From NCBI GenBank assembly GCA_919902125.1, contig CAKKQM010000082.1, forward strand, positions 1 to 35,568: DNA of 35,568 nucleotides. The letters are read 5' to 3'. This document shows, piece after piece, positions 19,512 through 27,966 of this stretch. The notes beneath the pieces are model-generated. The model did no database searches. It was not told the origin of the DNA and worked only from the letters and a program-made list of their open reading frames with translations. Origin of the DNA: Actinomycetes bacterium. Its GTDB lineage: Bacteria > Actinomycetota > Actinomycetes > Nanopelagicales > Nanopelagicaceae. Made by a program: the position numbers and the translations under genes. How positions within the stretch are numbered: the stretch's first letter is position 1; every line of letters starts with the position of its first letter.

Positions 19512-21622
19512 AAAAGCGGCTTCTAACAACGCTAATTACCTCAATCATAATTATCAACGCCAATCTCACATTCGGCAATGCTGCTGCAGATCTAACATCC
19601 TTATGGCAGCCAATAGTTCGTGGAGATCTAAGTAACGACTCGGTCTATTTTGTGATGACAGACCGTTATGCAAACGGAGATACAGGAAACGACCAGGCTC
19701 TTATTGGTGGTGGTCGATTGGGTAGCGGGTATGACCCAACAGATATTGGTTGGTACCACGGTGGAGATTTCCAAGGTCTTACGGCGCACCTCGATCGAGT
19801 TAAGGAATTGGGTTTCACTTCGATTTGGATTACGCCTCCAGTGGTTCAGCAGTATATACAGGGCATGTCTGCTGCCTATCACGGATATTGGGGCGTTGAC
19901 TTTACGACAATTGATCCGCATTTAGGAACCGAGGCAGATTTTAAAGCGTTCGTGGCACGAGCTCATGAACTGGAAATGAAAGTTATAGTTGATATTGTCG
20001 TCAATCACACAGCAAATGTTATTAAGTATAAATTGGGGATGTACACGTATTTAGAGCCTGTTGACTACCCGTATAAAAATGCTAAGGGTAAACCTTTCGA
20101 TTCAACTAAGTACGCGGGCAAGAGTACGTTCCCTAAATTGAGCGCGACGAAATCTTTTGCGAGAGAACCCTTTTTACCTAAAGCTTATGCAAAAATCAAG
20201 AAGCCAGCTTGGCTAAATAACCCAACGAATTATCACAATCGTGGTGATTCGACCTTCACGGGTACATCGACTCTGGATGGGGACTTTGTAGGGTTGGATG
20301 ACTTGTTTACCGAAAAGCCAGAAGTGGTTAAAGGATGGACAGATTTATGGTCATCATGGATCACTAAGTTCAATATCGACGGCTATCGCATAGATACTGC
20401 AAAACACGTGAATCCAGAGTTTTGGCAGGCGTTTCTACCTAAGATTTTGGCTGCAGCAAAAGCTGCAGGAAAGAGCGAATTTCCAATATTTGGTGAGACA
20501 TACGAAACAGATCCAAATTCACTTGCAACCTTTGTCACGCAACAGAAGTTTCCTGCTGTTCTGGACTTCGCATTTCAAAAGAATGTGATTTTGTTTGCAC
20601 GCAGTGGCTATCAGCCTGCGAATATGGCCGACATGTTCAATGCTGATGATTTGTTTACAACTACAAAGGGCAGTGCATATGGTCTAGCAACATTTCTTGG
20701 CAATCACGATATGGGCCGTACCGGGATGTTTCTAGAAAATGCCACTTTTGGTGACACAGATTTACTATTAGCCAGATCAAAAATGGCCAATGCACTTTTA
20801 TTCTTGCTCCGCGGGGGGCCCGTTCTCTATTATGGTGACGAAAAAGGCATGACGGGGACTGGCGGCGATCAATTGGCACGTCAAGACATGTTTGCAACTC
20901 AAGTCAATGATTGGAAAAATGAGACTCGCATTGGGAATACGCCGATAGGGGATCGCAGTGCATTTGATGTTCGCAATCCTCTTGAAGAGCAGATTGCCGA
21001 AATTCAAAAAGTAACAAAGGAAAATCCAGCGCTACGATCTGGTACCCAACAGACGCGATATGCCGGTCAAAGCACCTTCATCGTGACGCGCTATCTTGAT
21101 AATCAAGAATATCTAGTAGTGTTTAACTCTAGAGAAGAGAACGTAAGTGCAAGTTCTAAAGTTGCAACTCTTGGAGTGCAGTGGTTGCCGATTCTTGGAA
21201 CTGTTGAATCAGTCTCACAGGTGAAGGATGGCGAACTATCTATTACCATGGCTCCGCTCTCGTATACTGTTCTAAAAGCAGATAGAAAATTCACTCCTAC
21301 CCAAGCTTTAAGTATTAAACTTAATGCTCCCAAAATCGATTACAGCACTGAAAACTGGTTTGCGTTAAGCGCCAATGTTCCAGGTAATGATTATGTAGAA
21401 GTCACTTTTGCGATACGGGAAAAAAGTAAGAATTGGAGGGTTTTGGGCACTTCTGACCACAGAACTTTCGCCAGTGATTCTGTCGTTGGCGGGCTTCATC
21501 GGGTCTATCTGCACCCACGAGAGTTCAAATCAGGGAGAACACTTGAGATTGTTGCTATCGTCAAAGATGCATCGGGAGCCAAAGTAACTTCTAATATTCG
21601 CACTTTATCGATCAGGTATTAA
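19508..21622 (+). CDS. Secreted GH13 alpha-amylase
   Basis: Exported amylase of 704 residues that should attack starch or long glucans outside the cell. Signal peptide: KKRLLTTLITSIIIINANLT, with cleavage probably around GNAAA. The catalytic barrel begins VYFVMTDRYANGDTGND. The conserved regions are DIVVNHTAN, GYRIDTAKHV (nucleophile D296), IFGETYE (E330) and FLGNHD (D401). A domain C and a C-terminal beta-rich domain of about 100 residues follow; I cannot name the latter, and a carbohydrate-binding or Ig-like role is possible. No wall anchor or C-terminal membrane helix. ATG 19508 overlaps the previous stop (ATGA), which decides against the in-frame ATG at 19496. Confidence 0.9.
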   Translation: MKKRLLTTLITSIIIINANLTFGNAAADLTSLWQPIVRGDLSNDSVYFVMTDRYANGDTGNDQALIGGGRLGSGYDPTDIGWYHGGDFQGLTAHLDRVKELGFTSIWITPPVVQQYIQGMSAAYHGYWGVDFTTIDPHLGTEADFKAFVARAHELEMKVIVDIVVNHTANVIKYKLGMYTYLEPVDYPYKNAKGKPFDSTKYAGKSTFPKLSATKSFAREPFLPKAYAKIKKPAWLNNPTNYHNRGDSTFTGTSTLDGDFVGLDDLFTEKPEVVKGWTDLWSSWITKFNIDGYRIDTAKHVNPEFWQAFLPKILAAAKAAGKSEFPIFGETYETDPNSLATFVTQQKFPAVLDFAFQKNVILFARSGYQPANMADMFNADDLFTTTKGSAYGLATFLGNHDMGRTGMFLENATFGDTDLLLARSKMANALLFLLRGGPVLYYGDEKGMTGTGGDQLARQDMFATQVNDWKNETRIGNTPIGDRSAFDVRNPLEEQIAEIQKVTKENPALRSGTQQTRYAGQSTFIVTRYLDNQEYLVVFNSREENVSASSKVATLGVQWLPILGTVESVSQVKDGELSITMAPLSYTVLKADRKFTPTQALSIKLNAPKIDYSTENWFALSANVPGNDYVEVTFAIREKSKNWRVLGTSDHRTFASDSVVGGLHRVYLHPREFKSGRTLEIVAIVKDASGAKVTSNIRTLSIRY

Positions 21623-22440
21623 TTCTCCAACCAGAACCTCATCGGTTGGTCAAGGTACTTCGCCCAAGATTTTTCGTTGTGGCCAGATTTTTCGAATTGG
21701 CGTGCCGTGAAGTCGTGATTCTTGCGCCACCCAGCCTCTAGCATTTTCTGATCGGCATATTTTTGAAATGGTCCATAACTCGCATCATGGCCTTTTGTGC
21801 CATAACTCATCCAAATCTTGTGGGTGCCAGGTACTGGCAACGCATTTATTAGGGCATCTACCAATGCATTTCCACCCACTGGCCAATGTGTTGATAGCGC
21901 CAGACACGTTCCGAAGAAGTCGGGGCGTTTCCCTAATGCATAGAGAGAGGCAAGACCTCCCATACTCGAACCGATGATGGCAGTGTTCGCTTCCGCTAAG
22001 TTGATGCCTAATTCTTTGGAGATCGTTGGTGCTATGCGGTCCGTAATCTGCTCCAAATATCTATTGCCTTGCAATTGTTCGGGAGCAATGGAGATGTTCA
22101 TATCCCTCGGAGTAGGGATTCCATTTTGGTACGGGTCCTGGGGAGCAAGATCCAAGATGCGACCTAAAGGATTCTTGTCGCTTGAACTATGAAAGACTCC
22201 GATGATTGCTGGGGGAGTAATTCCTAGTCTTTCGCTAACACGTATGGCAGATTGTGCCATCTGCCATGTACTGCGGTGTGTTGCGGTGCGACGATCAAAG
22301 ACATTCTGCCCATCGTGCGCGATGAGGAGATGGTGAGTAGGAGTTTGTGGACTCCAATAATCCACAATTCGCCCATCAAAACTCACTCGTTGAACAAGTC
22401 CTGGGACGCCACGAATTTGAAAGCGTTCTACTCTCTCCAT
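21619..22440 (-). CDS. Esterase-D-type alpha/beta hydrolase
   Basis: Protein of 273 residues in the esterase D/enterochelin-esterase-like family. The segment LLIAHDGQNVFD (residues 38-49) and the nucleophile elbow IIGSSMGGLAS (S159) are diagnostic. A C-terminal His (SGHNEKSW) probably completes the triad. No signal peptide, so it is cytoplasmic. Substrate unknown; such proteins cleave esters of siderophores, sugars or thiols. It converges on the amylase gene, with the two TAA stops overlapping within TTAA. It may follow homospermidine synthase in one transcript (37-base gap). Confidence 0.85.
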   Translation of the reverse strand: MERVERFQIRGVPGLVQRVSFDGRIVDYWSPQTPTHHLLIAHDGQNVFDRRTATHRSTWQMAQSAIRVSERLGITPPAIIGVFHSSSDKNPLGRILDLAPQDPYQNGIPTPRDMNISIAPEQLQGNRYLEQITDRIAPTISKELGINLAEANTAIIGSSMGGLASLYALGKRPDFFGTCLALSTHWPVGGNALVDALINALPVPGTHKIWMSYGTKGHDASYGPFQKYADQKMLEAGWRKNHDFTARQFEKSGHNEKSWAKYLDQPMRFWLEN

Positions 22441-22477
22441 AGTTTCTAAACCCCGCTATGCACGACGAGTATGTATG

Positions 22478-23911
22478 TCACACCACGAAGTTAGAGAATT
22501 GCCAGGGGTCAGCGTGATCATAAGCACGACCGTTCCAATTACGGTAAAGGTCGTTGCGATGCATTAGTGGATCCCAATCGGCCGCCTCTGAATGAAAACC
22601 ACCCCAGTATTTCTCTGCAAAGGCAAGCACTTCTTTCCAGGGCAAATCATCCGGGACCAAGAGCCCCTGGTCGGGATTTTTCATTGCCCAGGCGACAGCA
22701 GCGTAAACCGCACTTGCCACCTGGACCGTTGTTGCCGATTGATTCGGTATCAACTTTCGAGCGTCGTGGATTGAGAGGAGAGAACCTGTCCACCATGACT
22801 TGTATGCGTGACCCATTAGAAGAACACCGAGGCGATCTTCTCCATCAATAATTTCATCATTCATGATCCGCTGATTTGGTTGAAGATCCCATTGGCGCAT
22901 TTCAAGTTCACGCATGGAAACAATTGCGGCATCGGATGGACAATAGGCGTAATGCACGGTTGGGCGGTATACGGCCTTGTCACCATCCCATACGGTCAAG
23001 TGATCAGAGATTGTGAAAGCTTCACCATGTCGAACCAGGAGGCCGGTAGTTTCAGAGTTTGGAACCCACGATCGAACCCATTTAGTTGCTCCGGCTTGCG
23101 CAATAGCTATTTGATTCTGTGGCCCGCCTTCATGGAAATAGGCGTTGGCGGGAAGTGTTTTTTCATGCGTCCCCCAACCCAATTCCGCCGGAGCGATACC
23201 TTCCTCATAGAAACCTTCGACGCTCCAGGTATTAACGAACTCGCCAACGAGTTTTGGTTTGTTGGCCACTTGAGTGTCCCGTTCGGCGATATGAATTACC
23301 TTCACTCCCAAGATCTGAGCCAGCACAGGGAAATTATCACTAGCGAGAGCATTTTCTACTCCAGCGACAGCCTTACCGTCCTTTAATGCTTGCGATGCAA
23401 TGTCCACAAGCGCTCGCTTAACTAAATGCGACACCAATCCTGGATTGGCACCGTGTTCAACGATTGCGGTCGGACCTGTATTACTCCATCGGGATTTCAT
23501 GTCGCGGATTTGCATATGTCGGACGTAGAGGGTGCGAGATTGCACGCTCCGTTCTGGGCCTCCTCCGTAAGGCTCCCACTCTTCTAGTGATGTATTTACG
23601 TAAATAACTCCGTGATCGTGAGCCCACTGAATCATCGAATTGGCGCCGATATTCCATGCCAAATCTAGAAGGAAGTCACCTTCGGAAAGAAATCGACTTA
23701 AGAATTGGTCAAGATTCTCTTTGGTCAATTGATCTTGGACATAAGTTGCACCTGCATCAATTGCGCTTTGTACTCGTGATCTATTGTCTCTTTGATCCAC
23801 AATCGTCATCTGTTTAGCTTCTACAAGATGCTCAAGAAGTAGCGGGATAGTGCATTGGGCTACCGACCCAGCGCCTAAAACAAGAATTCGATTGTGGAAG
23901 GTTTTGGACAA
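22478..23911 (-). CDS. hss: Homospermidine synthase
   Basis: NAD-dependent enzyme that joins two putrescine units (or putrescine and spermidine) into sym-homospermidine. At 477 residues it has the length of bacterial HSS. The Rossmann motif is VLGAGSVAQC (11-20). Active-site segments match what I recall of the Blastochloris viridis enzyme with the same numbering: E210 in IHIAERDTQ, W229 in EFVNTWSVEG and E237; N156 lies in HGANPGLVS. PAELGWGTHEK is another family hallmark. The start is TTG 23911, with AAGAGG 5 bases upstream. HSS is mostly known from proteobacteria, so transfer is possible. Confidence 0.9.
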   Translation of the reverse strand: MSKTFHNRILVLGAGSVAQCTIPLLLEHLVEAKQMTIVDQRDNRSRVQSAIDAGATYVQDQLTKENLDQFLSRFLSEGDFLLDLAWNIGANSMIQWAHDHGVIYVNTSLEEWEPYGGGPERSVQSRTLYVRHMQIRDMKSRWSNTGPTAIVEHGANPGLVSHLVKRALVDIASQALKDGKAVAGVENALASDNFPVLAQILGVKVIHIAERDTQVANKPKLVGEFVNTWSVEGFYEEGIAPAELGWGTHEKTLPANAYFHEGGPQNQIAIAQAGATKWVRSWVPNSETTGLLVRHGEAFTISDHLTVWDGDKAVYRPTVHYAYCPSDAAIVSMRELEMRQWDLQPNQRIMNDEIIDGEDRLGVLLMGHAYKSWWTGSLLSIHDARKLIPNQSATTVQVASAVYAAVAWAMKNPDQGLLVPDDLPWKEVLAFAEKYWGGFHSEAADWDPLMHRNDLYRNWNGRAYDHADPWQFSNFVV

Positions 23912-23982
23912 TTAGACCTCTTCTGCGAGCGTGTTAGGAAAATTTACTTCGCGATCCCAAATTATAGGGCAGAATCCATAAG

Positions 23983-25374
23983 TTAATTTCTGACTGACTC
24001 TGACCAGACGCCAAGCCTCTCACGCTTTGCTTGGTACATAGCGTTATCTGCGCGTCGGAGAAGGTCAGGTGCGCCATCATTGCTGACATGCCCAACACTT
24101 ACTCCCACTGTAATCTCGTGCTCAGCGATTGAGAACGGGTAACTCAAAGTTGCTCTAAGAGCTAGAGCCGCCTCAAAGGTTGTCTCGTCGTCACCTCGGA
24201 CAATTACGCCAAATTCGTCGCCACCCAAGCGCGCAAGCAACGAACCTTGAGGTAGTGCGCGTTCAAATCGCATTGAGACTTGTTTAAGTAGTAGGTCGCC
24301 AACCTCGTGACCGTATTGGTCATTAATAGGCTTGAAGCCATCAAGATCTAAGAGTAAGAGGGCATCTTCTGACTTAGAAGATTTCGAAAGGAGATTAAGT
24401 TCTGCAATAAAACGACGTCGATTAGGCAAGCCTGTGAGTTCATCAGATCTGGCCAGTATGCGCTCTTCACCAATTGATCGTGCATCACGGAGTGCGATAG
24501 CCATTCGAATAAATGCGAGGCAGAGAGTTGCAATTGTAGGAATCAAGATAAAATTGGGTAGGTACTCATGCCGTAGCGCGGTAATTGCAAGGAGAGTTGC
24601 GCTCATCATTACTGAAGTCGCGATAAAGAGCGGATGGAGCGATTCGGTATTCACTTTCTCTGTGCCACGATGCCAGAAACCTTCGGCAAGAATGACAATT
24701 CCCAATAACCAACCGTCATCACTAAGTGATCCAAGTGCGTATTGATTGTTAATGCTGAGCCAGAGGAAGAGAAAATCGGAGATTGCAAAGATTATAATCC
24801 CGAAAGAAATTAGGGTGCTACGCCGTGACATCGGCTGGATAAGAGCCAGCGTCAGTGTCAAAGCAACGAGTATCAAGTCAGCGATAGGGAATAGCACTGC
24901 AAAGAAAGTTTTTACAATATCACCGGCAAAATGTGGAACGACCGGTTCAATAAGGAAAGCTGATCCAATAGAACTTAAGCCCAGACCAAGGATTGTGGAG
25001 TCAAGCAATTCGACAGTTCCAAATTTCGGTTTGTTGCGAAGAGCGCGAGGAAGCCCTATAAATGCGCACGGGTACAGTAGTAAATAACAAGCATTGGCAA
25101 TTGTCGTTGTGAATTGCGGCAAGACGTAGAACTCGGCAGAGGTAGAGAGAATTGATCCAGCACTCCAGAGTAAAATCGCTAAAGTTAAGGCAACTCTGCT
25201 TACTCGGTCGTTGAAGTTAGGTGATGCCAGAATTGCAATTGCACTACAAATTGCAATTACATTGTAGAGAATTAAATCAACAAGAAATTGCGGTGCAGGA
25301 AGAGCAAGACGAGTTAAGACGTGGAGAATCAGCAGTACTGGAACTACGGCGCGAGTAAGCCGTCGATTTCCCAT
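23983..25374 (-). CDS. Membrane-bound diguanylate cyclase (GGDEF)
   Basis: Makes cyclic di-GMP from two GTP. Residues 1 to about 300 contain roughly ten hydrophobic helices, forming a membrane sensor region I cannot assign to a named MASE family. The catalytic domain has DELTGLPNRRRF, the metal site LDLDGFKPINDQYGHEVGD and the intact signature RLGGDEFG, so it is probably active. The inhibitory I-site (RxxD five residues before GGDEF) is absent; the sequence there is PQGS. No EAL or HD-GYP domain is fused or nearby. It lies 58 bases downstream of the secreted coiled-coil gene on the same strand. Confidence 0.9.
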   Translation of the reverse strand: MGNRRLTRAVVPVLLILHVLTRLALPAPQFLVDLILYNVIAICSAIAILASPNFNDRVSRVALTLAILLWSAGSILSTSAEFYVLPQFTTTIANACYLLLYPCAFIGLPRALRNKPKFGTVELLDSTILGLGLSSIGSAFLIEPVVPHFAGDIVKTFFAVLFPIADLILVALTLTLALIQPMSRRSTLISFGIIIFAISDFLFLWLSINNQYALGSLSDDGWLLGIVILAEGFWHRGTEKVNTESLHPLFIATSVMMSATLLAITALRHEYLPNFILIPTIATLCLAFIRMAIALRDARSIGEERILARSDELTGLPNRRRFIAELNLLSKSSKSEDALLLLDLDGFKPINDQYGHEVGDLLLKQVSMRFERALPQGSLLARLGGDEFGVIVRGDDETTFEAALALRATLSYPFSIAEHEITVGVSVGHVSNDGAPDLLRRADNAMYQAKRERLGVWSESVRN

Positions 25375-25432
25375 TCTTCACAGTAAAACCATTTCTTTAC
25401 TGGAGCGAATAGGGGTAGCCATAGGTCGGCGG

Positions 25433-26101
25433 TTATAGACCTTTATCGCATACAAGGCCGCGTAATGAGAGGGCTTGAGCAACCCCTTCTTTCGCTTGAC
25501 CTAGTTGCACAACTGTATTTTCACGGGTCGTCTTCATGGCTTCTACAGTCTTTCCGACTTTTCCATAAAGGACGCTAGAGGCAGTGGCGGAACGAATGGC
25601 GGACTTTAGAGATGTAATTGCCGAGGTGTACGTGGAAATTGAACTCCTATTTTTGGTGGCGTTTGCAGTGTCTGCAATTAACGCTTCTCTTGCTGCTGTG
25701 AACTGAGTCAATTTATCGGTCCATGTCTTAATTTGGAGATCAAGCGCAACTGCCTTTGCTTTGGCTTCCTCCACTTTGACAAGTTCGGCAGTAATTTTTA
25801 CATCTAGCGCAGCAAGAGTGGCTGGCAATTCTTTAACTAGGGCAAGGTAAGAGGTGTTCATTTTCGCGTATGAGGTATTTGCTTTGAGGCAATCCCTGGA
25901 GACCCAGGTCAACTTCGCTTTTTTTACAGTTGGGTTCTTCGTGCATTTATAGACGCTGCCATTAACCTTGGTGGTTTTGTTGATTTTAGATTTGGGGCAA
26001 GCAGCCCCATTGCTGATGGCAGCGGCGCTTGCTGAAGTGGCAACCAGAGTGCTGGTTAGCATAAAACCAATGATCGAAGCGGCAAGTACTTTGCGAAACA
26101 T
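25433..26101 (-). CDS. Secreted coiled-coil protein of unknown function
   Basis: Protein of 222 residues, not matched to a named family. A Sec signal peptide (FRKVLAASIIGFMLTSTLVA, cleavage near SASA-A) is followed by a compact Cys segment, NGAACPKSKINKTT... VYKCTKNP ... KLTWVSRDC, with three cysteines and a KLTW strand. I recall similar modules at the N-terminus of other exported actinobacterial proteins. Residues of about 80-215 are helical, rich in Ala, Lys, Glu and Thr, and predicted to form a coiled coil; a fourth Cys is near the end (LVCDKGL). Strong ribosome site GGAGG 5 bases before the ATG. An envelope structural role is a guess. Confidence 0.8.
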   Translation of the reverse strand: MFRKVLAASIIGFMLTSTLVATSASAAAISNGAACPKSKINKTTKVNGSVYKCTKNPTVKKAKLTWVSRDCLKANTSYAKMNTSYLALVKELPATLAALDVKITAELVKVEEAKAKAVALDLQIKTWTDKLTQFTAAREALIADTANATKNRSSISTYTSAITSLKSAIRSATASSVLYGKVGKTVEAMKTTRENTVVQLGQAKEGVAQALSLRGLVCDKGL

Positions 26102-26208
26102 AGAGACCTCCAGAGATTGTTAACTCATCGTAACCATTGCGAAGAGATTGTTGTAAGCAGAACGCGCTCAAGGAGTAAGAATTCACTGAGAATTGACAGG
26201 AAATCAGC

Positions 26209-26985
26209 CTATTTCTGCCGTTGTCTCGCCCGAATATTCATACCAAGTTTGCGAACTAGTGGCCGGGGACCAAACCGAGTAATGGAACTCAAGATCACGT
26301 ACTGCCAGCCGGGGATAGATAGAGCTTTGCCCTTGGTTGCGTCATCCCACGCTTTTGCAACGACGCGGTCTGCATCAAGCCACATGAAGCTGGGAAGGCC
26401 ATTCATCCGCATCCGCCCGCGTTGATGAAACTCAGTACGAGTAAACCCAGGGCAGAGCGCGAGAACTTTTATATTGGTTCCGCGTAGTTCTGTATGTAGA
26501 GACTCGCTCAACACGGTCAAATATGACTTTGCTGCGCTATAAGTTCCGCCAGCTATCCAAGCAGCTACCGATGAAACATTGATGATAATTCCAGTGTTAC
26601 GCGATTTCATAACAGGTAAAACTGTGTGCATCAATCGCATAGGTGTATTGACTAGAACATCAAGAAGTTGTTGTTCAGTATCCACATTGCTAAGCAGAAA
26701 ACTCTTATTTATTCCAAAACCTGCATTGTTGATGAGAACGTCAATTGGGTCCGTGATGCTGGCGATGCGATCTTCCACCAATTTCAATTCTTGAGTGTTC
26801 GCTAGGTCCGCACGGAGAATTTCGCTCGTTACACCAAAATCAGTTTGAAGCATCAGCGCATTTTCGTGCAGACGAGCCTCATCACGTGCGACGAGGACAA
26901 GGTTGTAACCCTTTGACGCTAAGAGCCGTGCAAAACTTGCACCAATTCCAGCCGTTGCTCCTGTGACGAGAGCTGTTTTACTCAT
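26209..26985 (-). CDS. Short-chain dehydrogenase/reductase (SDR)
   Basis: Classical SDR of 258 residues. The NAD(P)-binding motif TGATAGIG is at residues 8-15, NNAG at 86-89, the catalytic Ser around 138-139, and YSAAK gives Y149/K153. ARDEARL after the second strand suggests NADP preference. The C-terminus is basic (RKLGMNIRARQRQK). It resembles the uncharacterised 'SDR family oxidoreductase' group that includes DltE/YqjQ-type proteins; the substrate is unknown. It is divergent from the kinase gene, whose promoter lies in the 27-base gap. Confidence 0.88.
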   Translation of the reverse strand: MSKTALVTGATAGIGASFARLLASKGYNLVLVARDEARLHENALMLQTDFGVTSEILRADLANTQELKLVEDRIASITDPIDVLINNAGFGINKSFLLSNVDTEQQLLDVLVNTPMRLMHTVLPVMKSRNTGIIINVSSVAAWIAGGTYSAAKSYLTVLSESLHTELRGTNIKVLALCPGFTRTEFHQRGRMRMNGLPSFMWLDADRVVAKAWDDATKGKALSIPGWQYVILSSITRFGPRPLVRKLGMNIRARQRQK

Positions 26986-27012
26986 GACGTCTCTTTCTTC
27001 TAGAATGAAAGT
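26977..27012 (+). promoter_or_regulatory. Promoter for leaderless kinase mRNA
   Basis: TAGAAT (27001-27006) is followed by 6 bases and the ATG at 27013, the pattern of a leaderless transcript. A fair -35, TTTACT (26977-26982), lies 18 bases upstream and overlaps the first codons of the divergent SDR gene. GAAAG just before the ATG is too close to be a ribosome site. Confidence 0.55.
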
Positions 27013-27921
27013 ATGGTGCTCGCAGTTGATCTAGGACAATCAGGCGCACGGTTGCGTTGGACCACTGGCGAACATTCATCCCAACGCGCCAAACGGGCGG
27101 CAGAATCACCATTGGATGTTTTGCGAGACATCTTCACAGAAGTCGTAACACTTCATGGGGACGCCCTCCAGAACGAGGTAGTTGCGATGAGCCTGACTGG
27201 AATATACGGAAATGTGCCCGACCCCGAACCATATGGAGAATTAGCACGTGAATTTTTTGGTGCCAGCGAAGTTGCTGTCATTGATGATGGCTTAGCTGGA
27301 TTTATGGGTGCCCTGGGAAGCGAAGACGGAGTTGCGCTCTCCGTTGGTGGTGGAGTCGTTGCTGTTGCCGGACGGCGTGGAAAATTCGCACATGCAGATG
27401 GTTTGGGTCATATCTTCGGTGACGAAGGCAGCGGCTTCTGGCTTGGTAAACATGGATTAGAACGGGTACTTGCAACCCGACAAGGACGAGAAAATGATGC
27501 AGTCCTCCTTGATTTTCTCAGCAGTGAGGTTGCGCAATTCGACGATTTGGTAAGCAAAACCGGTGCAGAAGCTCAAACTCTCTGCATTTCAACTGCGAAG
27601 AAAATACTAGAAGCTGCGGAAAGCAATATCTCAAGTGCAGTGATGATTCGCGATCGCGGAGCCGAGCAATTGGCCAAGACCGTTGCTGCAGCATGGACGA
27701 ATGCCGGAGGCCTGCGCAATGAGAGTTTATCGTTCGCATTTCTTGGCGGAGTATCACGCAATCGTGGTTACGAAGAATCAATTCGGCGCAGAGTTTCTTC
27801 TCTTCTACCTCAAGCCCATCTGATTCCAACCCGTGGAAATCATCTAGATGGCGCAATAGCGATTACCACGTTGATGAAAAGTGATTTGTTACCGTTACTT
27901 CGTTGGTGGCGCGCCCCGTAA
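27013..27921 (+). CDS. BadF/BadG-type sugar kinase (N-acetylglucosamine kinase-like)
   Basis: Actin-fold ATPase of 302 residues. The first phosphate loop is AVDLGQSGARLRW (residues 4-16), and ALSVGGGVVAVAGR is followed by the diagnostic GDEGSGFWLGKHGL near 136-149. The adenosine segment LSFAFLGGVSRNRGY is near the C-terminus. This set fits the N-acetylglucosamine kinase branch of the BadF/BadG/BcrA/BcrD family, which phosphorylates GlcNAc from chitin or wall recycling. The BcrA-like reductase-activator branch is unlikely because its Cys pair is missing. No amino sugar genes are adjacent. Confidence 0.82.
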   Translation: MVLAVDLGQSGARLRWTTGEHSSQRAKRAAESPLDVLRDIFTEVVTLHGDALQNEVVAMSLTGIYGNVPDPEPYGELAREFFGASEVAVIDDGLAGFMGALGSEDGVALSVGGGVVAVAGRRGKFAHADGLGHIFGDEGSGFWLGKHGLERVLATRQGRENDAVLLDFLSSEVAQFDDLVSKTGAEAQTLCISTAKKILEAAESNISSAVMIRDRGAEQLAKTVAAAWTNAGGLRNESLSFAFLGGVSRNRGYEESIRRRVSSLLPQAHLIPTRGNHLDGAIAITTLMKSDLLPLLRWWRAP

Positions 27922-27966
27922 TCCTGCAGTCAATTAGGAGAGCGAATTGGTGCGGACGAACCGAGT

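Noticed and set aside
22880-23386. 168-codon plus-strand frame inside homospermidine synthase
   Set aside because: The minus-strand gene has intact family motifs throughout this stretch; the plus frame has no recognisable domain.
24332-24745. 137-codon plus-strand frame opposite the GGDEF gene
   Set aside because: Covers the catalytic domain of the real gene and has a repetitive Arg/Ser composition typical of a shadow.
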